Notes under the pieces: generated by a model | Database searches by the model: none | What the model saw: only the letters and a program-made list of their open reading frames with translations | Told to the model about the DNA's origin: nothing | Shown here: positions 17,435 to 24,947 of the stretch, piece by piece | Layout of the letters: each line of letters opens with the position of its first letter | How positions within the stretch are numbered: the stretch's first letter is position 1 | Translations under genes and position numbers: made by a program | NCBI RefSeq assembly: GCF_964026725.1 | Contig: NZ_OZ034691.1 | Coordinates: 1,178,001 to 1,242,000 of the forward strand | Length of the DNA stretch: 64,000 nucleotides | Source of the DNA: Wolbachia endosymbiont (group B) of Germaria angustata | Lineage (GTDB): Bacteria; Pseudomonadota; Alphaproteobacteria; Rickettsiales; Anaplasmataceae | Direction of reading: 5' to 3'

Positions 17435-17908
17435 TCACAATTTCTCAAATAACTTTTCAATTCTGTCTGTTTCTTTCTTTAATACCTCGGCTATTTCTTT
17501 GCTATTTTTCGCATAATCTATTGCTGTCATTCCAAATTTATCCGCTTGCTCTATTTCTCCTCCAGCTTTCACTAGCTCCTCCACTATTTCTTTTTCACCT
17601 ACCATGCACGCAAGGTGTAGAGGTATGCATTTATTTCCATATTCCTCAGCATTTACTTCTGCTCCTGATTTTATCAATTCTCTCACGATTTCTAGACGTT
17701 TCTCCGTTACCGCTAAGTGTAGTGCTGTATAACCTCCTACATCTGCTGCATTTACATTCACTCCTTTTTCAACTAATACCCTCACTGTTTTTGCGTTTAT
17801 TGCATAATGCAGAGCTGTTCTTCCATTCTCGTCTCTTGCATAAATATTTTTATATGAGTTCTCTAATAATTCTTTTGCTGACTTATTAAATTTGCCAAGC
17901 TTTAACAT
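17435..17908 (-). CDS. Ankyrin-repeat protein, phage WO-associated
   Basis: The 157-aa protein starts at the ATG at 17908 (MLKLGKFNKS), preceded by a GAGGTGG ribosome site; a GTG 12 nt further upstream is less likely. It holds about four ankyrin repeats: GRTALHYAINAKTVRVLVEKGVN, GYTALHLAVTEKRLEIVREL, CIPLHLACMVGEKEIVEELVKAG and MTAIDYAKNSKEIAEVL. A charged C-terminal helix follows. No membrane segment is seen. Ankyrin genes beside the integrase/DUF2924 pair are typical of phage WO. A role in protein-protein contacts with host factors is family knowledge, not shown here. Confidence 0.85.
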   Translation of the reverse strand: MLKLGKFNKSAKELLENSYKNIYARDENGRTALHYAINAKTVRVLVEKGVNVNAADVGGYTALHLAVTEKRLEIVRELIKSGAEVNAEEYGNKCIPLHLACMVGEKEIVEELVKAGGEIEQADKFGMTAIDYAKNSKEIAEVLKKETDRIEKLFEKL

Positions 17909-17946
17909 AATCCACCTCACCTTTTCTTTAAATTTAAATCCCTCTT

Positions 17947-18503
17947 TTAAAGCTTCCTTTTCGCTACCTCATCTATCATTTCGTTCACTTGGCTCATTAT
18001 CTTGCTTGCTAAATTTTTACATTCTTCCTTTATTAGCGATTTGTCTCTCTTCCTTATTTCTCCTATCTCTATTATTTTTAGCTCCGGCATGTAGCTCCCA
18101 TTCAACATGTCTGCTATTTCTCCCACTAGCCTCTCTATTCCATAGCATGTCAGTTCTCTACTTTTTGTTACTCCACCTTTTTCTCTCAGAAATTTGCTCG
18201 CCTTTTCACTCTCTTTGCTATCACATAGACGATACTTTTCACTTTCCCAGATGTAATACATTGGTGTTGCACCATATTTATTCAGTTGATTAACCTCAGC
18301 CCCTGCTTTTACTAGCTCTTTTATTATTTCAACTCCTGCTCCTCCTATTTTGCACGCAGAGTGCAGTGGCGTACATCCAGTAACATATTGAGTGGCATTT
18401 ACTTCAGCTCCTTCCCTTAGCAGCACTTTTACATTTTCTAAACTTTTTGCGAATACTGCACAGTGTAGTGGTGTATAACCATTTTTATCTCTTGCATTAA
18501 GGA
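17947..18503 (-). CDS. Ankyrin-repeat protein, 3' exon of intron-split gene
   Basis: This is the downstream part of an ankyrin gene whose 5' part is at 20363-20510. The reading frame can be followed upstream to a GTG at 18528, but residues before about 18503 come from intron domain VI. The exon encodes ankyrin repeats (GYTPLHCAVFAKSLENVKVLL, CTPLHSACKIGGAGVEIIKEL, ATPMYYIWESEKYRLC) and then a helical charged C-terminal region. Joining 20363 to 18503 gives KKGAN-VLNARDKNGYTPLH, which is a proper ankyrin repeat junction. As a stand-alone ORF it would lack its first repeat. Confidence 0.75.
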
Positions 18504-20362
18504 GAGTAGACCAGTGGAACTTCCCCACCAGTCTCTCGCAAAACTGTACGTAAACCTCTTGATTTATACAGCTTCCATTATTCAGCCTTTTGGCCTAACC
18601 CTAGTGTCCAGTGATAGAAAATATCCGGAGACCTCTTTCTCACCTTTCCTAGAAATTGTCTTGCTAGTCTTCCGTGACTCCTGAGTCTCTTATATTTCCT
18701 TTTCACCCACTTTTCTAGATGCCGCTCTATATTCTTTAGAGATTTGTATACTTCAGTTCTGTAAAATTTGCCATAGTACTGATACCAGCCTCTGACTATT
18801 GGATTTACTTTTCCTGACATCTCCTCTAATGTTATATGCGTATTTCGTAGCATTTTCCATGACCTTATGGTTGTAGTAATCTTTTTCTTGGCCTTGTTGC
18901 TAATTGCTGGGAGAAATGAGACAAAATATTTCCCTATTTTATTTCTTGCTAACCTGGGTCTGAATGTGTAACCCAGAAAATCAAAACTTTGTTTAGGAAA
19001 TCCACCACTCCTATTGTCATCCTTACAGTACACTATCTGTGTCTTTTCAGGATGTAATTTCAACTTATACTCAGCCAATCTTTCTTCGATCATTACTTTC
19101 ACAAACTCTGCCTGTTTCTCTGTTCTGCAGTGTACTATCGCATCATCCACATACCTCTCAAATGGTACCGTCGGGTAGTTCTTTTTCATCCATATATCAA
19201 ACACATGATGCATGAATATATTAGAGATGATTGGGCTAATTGAACCTCCTTGCGGAACTCCTTTATCCCTAACTACCTTACTGCCATCTGCTTGCTGAAT
19301 GGGGGCTTTCATCCACCTCTCAACATACAGTATGACCCATTTGCAGTCTGTGTGCTTTTTGATAGCTTGCAATGCCAAGCCGTGGTCCAAATTGTCGAAA
19401 AATCCAGATATATCAAGATCTATCGTCCAATCGTACCTCCAGCATCTTTTACGAGCTGTATCTACCGCATCCAGTGCAGACTTATTTGGTCTATAACCAT
19501 ATGAATCCTCATGAAATTTTGGTTCTACCAGCGGCTCTAGATACATAGCAGCAGCCGTTTGCCCTATCCTGTCGAATACTGAAGGAACACATAAAATTCT
19601 TTGCCCTCCTGTATCTTTTGGTATCGCAACAGCTTTTACCGGCTCTGGAAAATAACTTCCGGATGACATCCTATTCCATAGTTTGTACAGATTATCTTTT
19701 AGATTTTCTTCAACCTTTGTTATCGAAACCTCATCCACACCAGCAGCACCTTTATTTTTCGATACTTGTTTATAAGCTCTCCAAATAAGTTGCTTTGATA
19801 TATCAAAAGACTTTGTTTTACTCATTAACTCCTCCCTTTCGGTTGATAAATCATTAAAACTAAATAACTCAGCCCCTTCTCTCGATTTCCATTACAGAAA
19901 CTTCTTCACTACTACGAGCTGATCCGCCCCTGTTTTTCGCATCGGTACTCTCATCCTTAGAGTTTAGCTCCTTGGATTTCTCCCTTATCATCGAAACGAC
20001 AGGTTCCCGTAGTTCCACACAATAGCCTGAAATGGATTCATGCCACCTTTATGCCGGACGCCATCTATCCAGTAAACAAGCTCCCGATAGATTTATCCCA
20101 GGTTACAAACGACCCCCTGGTTTTGACGTCATTTAAAAGGTTTCGACACTTCATCAGTGGTTCACTTTCGTTCATCTCTCTATTCCTTACATGACATATA
20201 ATTATGCCTTTTCCATAACGCTCACTACCTTACCAAAGCAGCTTATGGTTGTTTGAAGCCTGCTCTTGTAAACCGGCTCCGAGGGACCTACCCTCATCTA
20301 CTGTGCAGCTTTTGCACTTAGTTTGCTCTTACTTGAACATTCTTTGTATCTCTACGGCACAC
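18504..20362 (-). mobile_element. Group II intron inserted in an ankyrin gene
   Basis: The 1859-nt intron begins GTGTGCCG at 20362 (family consensus GUGYG) and contains about 540 nt of domain I-III RNA before its ORF. Domain V lies at roughly 18537-18578: a stem beginning GAAGCTGTATAAATC with the AGC catalytic triad, a GAGG loop region, and GTTTACGTACAG with the two-nucleotide bulge. Domain VI follows at 18505-18535, a GAGAGACTGG/CTGGTCTACTC stem with a likely bulged branch-point A. The exact 3' boundary was chosen because it restores the ankyrin frame. It needs experimental or comparative confirmation to within a few nucleotides. Confidence 0.85.
18578..19825 (-). CDS. ltrA: Group II intron-encoded reverse transcriptase/maturase
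   Basis: The 415-aa protein carries RT blocks in order: GAAGVDEVS, SYFPEPVKAVAIPK, GQRILCVPSVFDRIGQ, FHEDSYGYRPNKSALDA, DWTIDLDISGFFDNLDH, RDKGVPQGGSISPIISNIFM and the active site FERYVDDAIVH (YVDD at 225-228, where YADD is more common), then LHPEKTQIVYC and the primer-grip region SFDFLGYTFRPR. A maturase (X/GIIM) domain follows (GWYQYYGKFYRTEVYKSLKN). There is no HNH endonuclease, so mobility would rely on an endonuclease-independent route. GGGAGGAG precedes the ATG. It is encoded in domain IV, immediately upstream of domain V. Confidence 0.92.
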   Translation of the reverse strand: MSKTKSFDISKQLIWRAYKQVSKNKGAAGVDEVSITKVEENLKDNLYKLWNRMSSGSYFPEPVKAVAIPKDTGGQRILCVPSVFDRIGQTAAAMYLEPLVEPKFHEDSYGYRPNKSALDAVDTARKRCWRYDWTIDLDISGFFDNLDHGLALQAIKKHTDCKWVILYVERWMKAPIQQADGSKVVRDKGVPQGGSISPIISNIFMHHVFDIWMKKNYPTVPFERYVDDAIVHCRTEKQAEFVKVMIEERLAEYKLKLHPEKTQIVYCKDDNRSGGFPKQSFDFLGYTFRPRLARNKIGKYFVSFLPAISNKAKKKITTTIRSWKMLRNTHITLEEMSGKVNPIVRGWYQYYGKFYRTEVYKSLKNIERHLEKWVKRKYKRLRSHGRLARQFLGKVRKRSPDIFYHWTLGLGQKAE

Positions 20363-20510
20363 CATTCGCTCCTTTTTTTATTAATAATCTCACTGTTTTG
20401 TAATCAGAGATTTCCACTGCTTGGTGCAAGATCGTCTCTCCTTCTTCATTTCTTTTATTAATATCGTTACTTGATACTTCTTTAAAAAACTTACTCTTGC
20501 TAAAACTCAT
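20363..20510 (-). CDS. Ankyrin-repeat protein, 5' exon of intron-split gene
   Basis: The ATG at 20508-20510 opens MSFSKSKFFKEVSSNDINKR, continuing into an ankyrin repeat (GETILHQAVEISDYKTVRLLIKKGAN) that is cut after codon position 1 at 20363 by GTGTGCCG, the group II intron 5' end. Without splicing, the frame reaches a stop only 4 codons into the intron (G-V-P-stop). With splicing it joins the exon ending at 17947. It is too short to be noticed as an independent ORF. Confidence 0.75.
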
Positions 20511-20678
20511 TTCATACCTCACAAAATTAGCTTTTCTAGCGTCAGATAAATTTCTTATGTTTACCTGCTGCTATTCAAGTTATGTCCTTTTTAACATGAG
20601 AAAGCAAGTCCTTTTCTTTTTATTTCATATATTTTAACCTATTATTAATATAATATATGAGGATCTAAATATAAGTAC
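20511..20678. other. Intergenic gap between gpI and the ankyrin gene
   Basis: 168 nt, AT-rich, with no ORF. In P2-like phages a tail-fibre gene (gpH) follows gpI. None is visible here; the ankyrin gene takes that place. Confidence 0.5.
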
Positions 20679-21845
20679 TTAACTTATTATAGATATTATT
20701 TGACTATCTTTCCAACTTCTGTGCAAACGTCGATGTTCGTGCCATTTCAGTACTCCTGGGTAAAATACTAAAATGTGCTTTTCTAATTCGTGCATTGAGT
20801 CTTTTTGCTCTGAATCTAATTCACTTTCAAAATGAATATTGTGCTCTGCTAAAACATATTTTCTGACCTTCTGATCTGTATAATTTTCTACTTTATAGTT
20901 GTGAGTAACGCTAAATCTTTCTAAAACTAAAATTGGCTTGTGTTTTAAATTCCAATATTGCCCTGAAAGTTTATCGCTTCCCAATACAAATTTATTTCCT
21001 CTTTCTTCTACGCTACTAACGGGAAAGCACGTATTTATGTCTCCTAAATCCCAACTGTCCGATAATATAACTTGCGCTTTTGCAAACTTTATTTCTGGTA
21101 ATAAGCTTTGTGGTAGTGGATATAGTGCTTTTAAGTTATACCACTGATGACTTCTTTCATAAATGCCTTTGTAATCCTTTGTGTGAGGCTCTGTTTCCCC
21201 AAGCACTGCTACATCTAACCGATATATGTCATTACTAAATGCTTGCTCATAATAAACACGAAAAGTGCTAAACTTAAAACTTGGATTTAAGACTTTTAGC
21301 TCAAATGCGTTCTTCCGACCAAATGATAACACTGGTCCATCTTTTTCTATTTTTACCCCTGAATAGTCAGAAAGAAGATCTCCAAATAAACTCTCATCCA
21401 ATATAAATCTCTGCGCATTATAATAATCGTTAAAAATCCTCATCAATCTGGATCTTACAGGCAGTGATAGTTTTGCCAGCTCTACTACTGCATCTACAAA
21501 AAAGTTATTTGGAACATCCCTTATCCCTATCTGCAGCTCAAAGAAGTGCTTACCAGGTGGCTCCTCGATAATCGTAATGTCTTCTATATTCGCCCATTTT
21601 AGTGCTATTTTAAGTGATGCAGGTGTTCCACGTAGTCTTTGAAATTTTACTCCTTCTATTACAGCTTTTCTTTTATCCTTTATCCAACGTAGAATTTCTT
21701 CTAGCCCGTATTCCTCAATCAACCATGGTAGTATTTCTTCTTCTAATCTAAATTTAAATCCTCTGATACAGCTTGGATCTACCTTATAATCTATTGCATC
21801 AACCAGTGCTTGCTCTTGTTTTGTTGCATTTGGGGGTAATAGCAT
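20679..21845 (-). CDS. Phage tail protein I (P2 gpI-like)
   Basis: The 388-aa protein has the P2 gpI-type N-terminus: MLLPPNATKQEQALVDAIDY, then a segment around EEILPWLIEEYGLEEIL and RLRGTPASLKIALKWAN. It continues with a tail-associated C-terminal extension that is longer than P2 gpI. gpI forms part of the baseplate periphery of contractile tails. Its ATG overlaps the gpJ stop by one base (TAATG), so the two are translationally coupled. The ORF is intact although gpJ upstream is broken. Confidence 0.8.
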   Translation of the reverse strand: MLLPPNATKQEQALVDAIDYKVDPSCIRGFKFRLEEEILPWLIEEYGLEEILRWIKDKRKAVIEGVKFQRLRGTPASLKIALKWANIEDITIIEEPPGKHFFELQIGIRDVPNNFFVDAVVELAKLSLPVRSRLMRIFNDYYNAQRFILDESLFGDLLSDYSGVKIEKDGPVLSFGRKNAFELKVLNPSFKFSTFRVYYEQAFSNDIYRLDVAVLGETEPHTKDYKGIYERSHQWYNLKALYPLPQSLLPEIKFAKAQVILSDSWDLGDINTCFPVSSVEERGNKFVLGSDKLSGQYWNLKHKPILVLERFSVTHNYKVENYTDQKVRKYVLAEHNIHFESELDSEQKDSMHELEKHILVFYPGVLKWHEHRRLHRSWKDSQIISIIS

Positions 21846-22621
21846 TACTCAACCTTTAAATTTCGCAAATTTGCACATTCATTACCTAGAACCACAACAT
21901 CCTCTTTTGGCTCGATTAATTCCACATTTTCTACACCATCTACAAATAAATTTGCTATTATCCAAGATCTTGTCACACTCCACCCTAATCTTTTTGCTAA
22001 TTCAAACTTCTGAATAAACTGCTTCTTGATTTCCTCCTTCGATATTACAGGACTTATGCTCATTCTGCTGTGAATATCTATTTCCGTAATATTGCAATCA
22101 ATTACTGTTATTGTATCTGTTAAAACCCTTATATCATCTCTAGTAACCTGCTTTTTTACAATTTCAAGTAGTTCTTCTGACACCGTGGATAACTCTGTGG
22201 ATAAAATTGAGATCTGCACGCTTCCAGGTACTGGTGACTCAACTAACGCATCTTTTACTCTACTATCTGCTGACAGTGCATGATAACGATAATTTCCTCC
22301 TGTTGACCACCCCTTTATTTTTGCTTTGATTCTTTTTCTAAACCGTTCATCATTTTCCTCTTTTTGTCTTTCTACTCCATAAAACTCAGCTAAATTATCA
22401 AGATCTTCTCCCGTTGCAAATTTTAGTAAATTGCTCTTTACTGCTTCATTTATTCTTTATCTTAGTAACAATTCCCTCCATGCTGCTACTTCTAATACCT
22501 TCATCGCTGGGTCACTTTCTACTAGTGCTGTAAAACTTTCATCTCTACGCACTAACTCTTCCTTCATTCTCGAAAATATTTCCTCGAAACTTAGCTTTTC
22601 TACAATATTTGGCAACTGCAT
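21845..22621 (-). pseudogene. Phage baseplate assembly protein J with one nonsense codon
   Basis: From the ATG at 22621 one frame encodes about 258 residues of a P2 gpJ-like baseplate protein, broken only by TAA at 22457-22459 (codon 55, in WRELLLR-stop-RINEA). The codon was probably CAA (Gln), since homologues have RELLLRQRINEA-type sequence; this is from memory. Downstream the frame continues intact through LLKFATGEDLDNLAEFYGVER, GWSTGGNYRYHAL and QISILSTELSTV. A re-initiated C-terminal fragment (from 22219) is possible. gpJ is a wedge component, so virion assembly from this copy should fail. Confidence 0.8.
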
Positions 22622-22623
22622 AC

Positions 22624-22959
22624 TTATATAACCATTCCATCAAAGCAAATGTTTTTCCCACTTGGTACGTATAATCCTTCTAGGTCAAGCGTTACTTTTC
22701 CTTCTTTTACCTCTGTCATTTTTACTTTTTCTAACTTAAATCTCCTCTCAAATTTCCCCAGTGCTTCTGCTGTTGCTGCATAAATTTCTAGTGTTAAATC
22801 ACGATTAACTGGCTTATCTACTAATTCAAATAGCCTTGAACCATAACTTCTCCTCATTATTCTACTGTTTACTGGAGTGGTTAATATATCAATAATTGAT
22901 TGTTTAAGATGGTCTATTTCTTCTAACGCTTTTCCTGTTTTAGCATCCATACCCTTCAT
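22624..22959 (-). CDS. Phage baseplate assembly protein W (GPW/gp25 family)
   Basis: The 111-aa protein has the gp25/GPW lysozyme-like wedge motifs: HLKQSIIDILTTPVNSRIMR followed by RSYGSRLFELVDKPVN, then a helical segment ending in LEGLYVPSGKN. The length is normal for the family. It lies 2 nt after the PAAR gene and 2 nt before gpJ, in the expected P2-like order V-(PAAR)-W-J-I. It is intact. Confidence 0.85.
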   Translation of the reverse strand: MKGMDAKTGKALEEIDHLKQSIIDILTTPVNSRIMRRSYGSRLFELVDKPVNRDLTLEIYAATAEALGKFERRFKLEKVKMTEVKEGKVTLDLEGLYVPSGKNICFDGMVI

Positions 22960-22961
22960 TT

Positions 22962-23219
22962 CTATTTTGCAAAAAAGACGCTTTCACTGCCTTTTATTAC
23001 TTTAAACCCACATGAAACTATATCTCCTACTCTTCCTACACCATAACCATTTGCAAACACTGTTTTTGATCCTTGAATCATTACTTTTCCTTCACTAAAA
23101 CTGTCTCCTTGTCTACATATTGACTTACCGTTTACAAAAACATTATTACTTCCGCTAATGCAGAAATGTGGTATAGCTTCTCCACAGTAGTCTCCTAACC
23201 TCACTATTCCTTTGTTCAA
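22962..23219 (-). CDS. PAAR-domain tail-spike tip protein
   Basis: The 85-aa protein is a single PAAR domain: IVRLGDYCGEAIPHFCISGS, NNVFVNGKSICRQGDSF, VMIQGSKTVFANGYGVGRVGD and SCGFKVIKGSESVF. His and Cys residues are placed for metal binding at the cone tip. PAAR proteins cap the central spike of contractile tails. The only reasonable start is TTG at 23217-23219, which overlaps the stop of the gpV frame (TTGA), so translation is probably coupled to gpV. Confidence 0.82.
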   Translation of the reverse strand: MNKGIVRLGDYCGEAIPHFCISGSNNVFVNGKSICRQGDSFSEGKVMIQGSKTVFANGYGVGRVGDIVSCGFKVIKGSESVFFAK

Positions 23220-23680
23220 TTTAAGTCGATCCTTTCTGCTTTCAGTTTTATTCCACTTTTCGTCATTTCTATACTCGATCCTCCAGCCTTAAGTGTTATT
23301 TTATCCACTACTTCAATTCCTAAATGATGTTTTTCCTTATCATATGTAAACTTCGTCCCATCTTGAAACTTTATACTATTTATTTCTTTTTTATTCTCTG
23401 ATGTAGGGTACTTTTCCTAATATATTCCTGGTAATACTACTCCTAATGATAGTTCACCAAGAGGAGAAAATACCACAACTTGTTCATCGATATCTGGCGG
23501 ACACCAATCTCTATCTTTTCCTGCTTTGCTTGTTATCCATGGCAGATAATCTGTCACAATATCTCCTATTTTCACTCTTACCTTAGCTTTTTCATAATCT
23601 ATTTCTTTTACAACTCCTATACGAACAATATTGGCCAGTTTCCTCTGTAGTTCCGAAATTGCAAAATTATTTTCTAACAT
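23216..23680 (-). pseudogene. Phage baseplate spike protein V with one nonsense codon
   Basis: The gene starts at the ATG at 23680 (MLENNFAISELQRKLANIVR) and shows the gpV OB-fold start: GVVKEIDYEKAKVRVKIGD, LPWITSKAGKDRDWCPPDIDEQVVVFSPLGEL. It stops at TAG 23417-23419 after VLPGIY. Beyond the stop the same frame runs without interruption through EKYPTSENKKEINSIKFQDG, YDKEKHHLGIEVV and ITLKAGGSSIEMTKSGIKL to TGA at 23216-23218. That is the normal needle-like C-terminus. A single CAG to TAG change explains the break. Confidence 0.8.
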
Positions 23681-24143
23681 TTATTTCACCGATTTCTATT
23701 TTATGTGGCATAAATTTTCCTTCTTTCCAAATAGATCGCCCTACGTGTATTGTATGCACCCATTCAACCATCCACACTAAATATGCATCGAGCTCTGGTC
23801 TAAAGTCATCTCCTCCTCCTGATATAAATTCTCCCGGTGAAACATTTTTCACGTTCCAAGTATTTTTATTTACTACTCTCGCAACTTCTGTGGCTAATGA
23901 TCTCACAATTATTGAGGCATTCTCTACCGTGCTATCAATTACTATTCGTGCTTCAAATCTTGCTTTCAGCGCTAATTCTTCTGTTCCAGGATCATCTCCT
24001 TTTTCAAGACTGCTAAGTTCTACAAACACCGCTGGCGCTAATAATTCTTTTCTTATTGATGGATAAATTTCACAGGTTTGTATAATGGATATTTCTCTCT
24101 TTAGTGTAGTGCAGATTGCGTTATGCAAATTCTTCCAACTCAT
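23667..24143 (-). CDS. Phage tail-completion-like protein, 158 aa
   Basis: No exact family is named with confidence. Position (between the gpZ-like gene and gpV), size and layout (WKNLHNAICTTLKREISIIQTCE, an LAPAVFVELSS strand, an ARIVIDST strand and a C-terminal AYLVWMVEWVHTIHVGRSI) resemble Gp37/tail-terminator-type proteins of phage WO and P2-like phages. It overlaps the upstream gene by 4 nt and gpV by 14 nt, consistent with one tightly packed operon. It is intact. Confidence 0.6.
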   Translation of the reverse strand: MSWKNLHNAICTTLKREISIIQTCEIYPSIRKELLAPAVFVELSSLEKGDDPGTEELALKARFEARIVIDSTVENASIIVRSLATEVARVVNKNTWNVKNVSPGEFISGGGDDFRPELDAYLVWMVEWVHTIHVGRSIWKEGKFMPHKIEIGEINVRK

Positions 24144-24640
24144 ACTCTATAGCTCAATTCACGTTCAAAAAACTTTGTAAAGACTTTCTCAACTTCATAA
24201 TTGACAAGATCTCTTATTACTTTTGATGCTTCTGGTTCCAATGCCAATTTAACTTCCTTTATCGGCAATGCTGCCCTTCCTTCACGTTTAAACATACCGC
24301 TATTTCCTTTTGGCATCACTGCTGCAAATCCTCCTATAAACTCATGCTTTCCTACTTTCGATCCTCTTCTTGTTTTTTGTATTTTGCCAATTGTCGATGC
24401 TCTAATGTCATAGAGATTTGCTCTAATTAACACTTCTAATCTGCTAGTTTTCACCTTAAAAATTCTTAATCTCTTTCTTATCAAACTTAATTTTATCTTC
24501 TTTTCCTCACTAATTTCTTTTGCTATCTTCAATTTTAGCCATAGTGCTGTTCTGTTTAACGCTCTCACTATTGCTAATTCTATTTTTCTTCTTTTAGCAT
24601 TTACATTTTCTATTACCTCAACTTCTATATGAATAGACAT
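24140..24640 (-). CDS. Prophage minor tail protein Z-like
   Basis: The 166-aa protein is strongly basic. It has the GPZ pattern: IVRALNRTALWLKLKIAKEIS, KIKLSLIRKRLRIFKVKTS, LEVLIRANLYDIRASTIG, then TRRGSKVGKHEFIGGFAAVM and GMFKREGRAALPIKEV. Such proteins act at the head-tail/tail-tube end during assembly. It lies 1 nt after the 101-aa gene and overlaps the next gene by 4 nt. It is intact and in the order expected for phage WO. Confidence 0.75.
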   Translation of the reverse strand: MSIHIEVEVIENVNAKRRKIELAIVRALNRTALWLKLKIAKEISEEKKIKLSLIRKRLRIFKVKTSRLEVLIRANLYDIRASTIGKIQKTRRGSKVGKHEFIGGFAAVMPKGNSGMFKREGRAALPIKEVKLALEPEASKVIRDLVNYEVEKVFTKFFERELSYRV

Positions 24641-24641
24641 T

Positions 24642-24947
24642 TCACACCCCAGACGCTTCGATTCGCCAGACCATTCCAGATTTATCTCTAAGTGGTGGCG
24701 TGTTTATTTTGTATCTGCAACCACCTATAACAAAGATATCTCCTACCATTGGCCTCAGTACATCAAAAATGCTTACCTCAAGAAAAAGCATCTCTCCTAC
24801 AAATTGTCCTTCACCAATCTCGTATAATTTATCTGGCTGTTGCTTTAATACCTGTACCATATATGACTTATCCTTTGATTTATATAAAGCTAACTCCCCT
24901 AAATGGATAAGACAGTCTTCTAACAAACTCCTAAGAACCTTTTTCAT
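24642..24947 (-). CDS. Phage head-tail region protein with IS110-derived N-terminus
   Basis: The 101-aa ORF is a phage WO-type virion protein in the head-tail joining position (LGELALYKSKDKSYMVQVLK, GQFVGEMLFLEVSIFDVLRP, GDIFVIGGCRYKINTPPLRD). Its first ten codons (MKKVLRSLLE, 24947 to 24918) belong to the IS110 element, because the same 32 nt occur at 60520-60551. The ATG overlaps the transposase 3' end and has GAGGAG at good spacing. The native start has therefore been replaced by one from the IS. How much native N-terminus is lost is unknown, but probably little, given the length. Confidence 0.7.
   Translation of the reverse strand: MKKVLRSLLEDCLIHLGELALYKSKDKSYMVQVLKQQPDKLYEIGEGQFVGEMLFLEVSIFDVLRPMVGDIFVIGGCRYKINTPPLRDKSGMVWRIEASGV

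Noticed and set aside
14569..18293. Plus-strand hydrophobic ORFs opposite the recombinase and ankyrin genes
   Set aside because: They are antisense shadows of Lys/Glu-rich coding sequence (which reads as Phe/Leu/Ser on the other strand) and lack ribosome sites.
18578..19825. Reverse transcriptase as part of a retron or diversity-generating retroelement
   Set aside because: Group II domains V and VI lie directly downstream, the 5' end is GTGTG, and the protein has a maturase domain. No template/variable repeat pair was seen.
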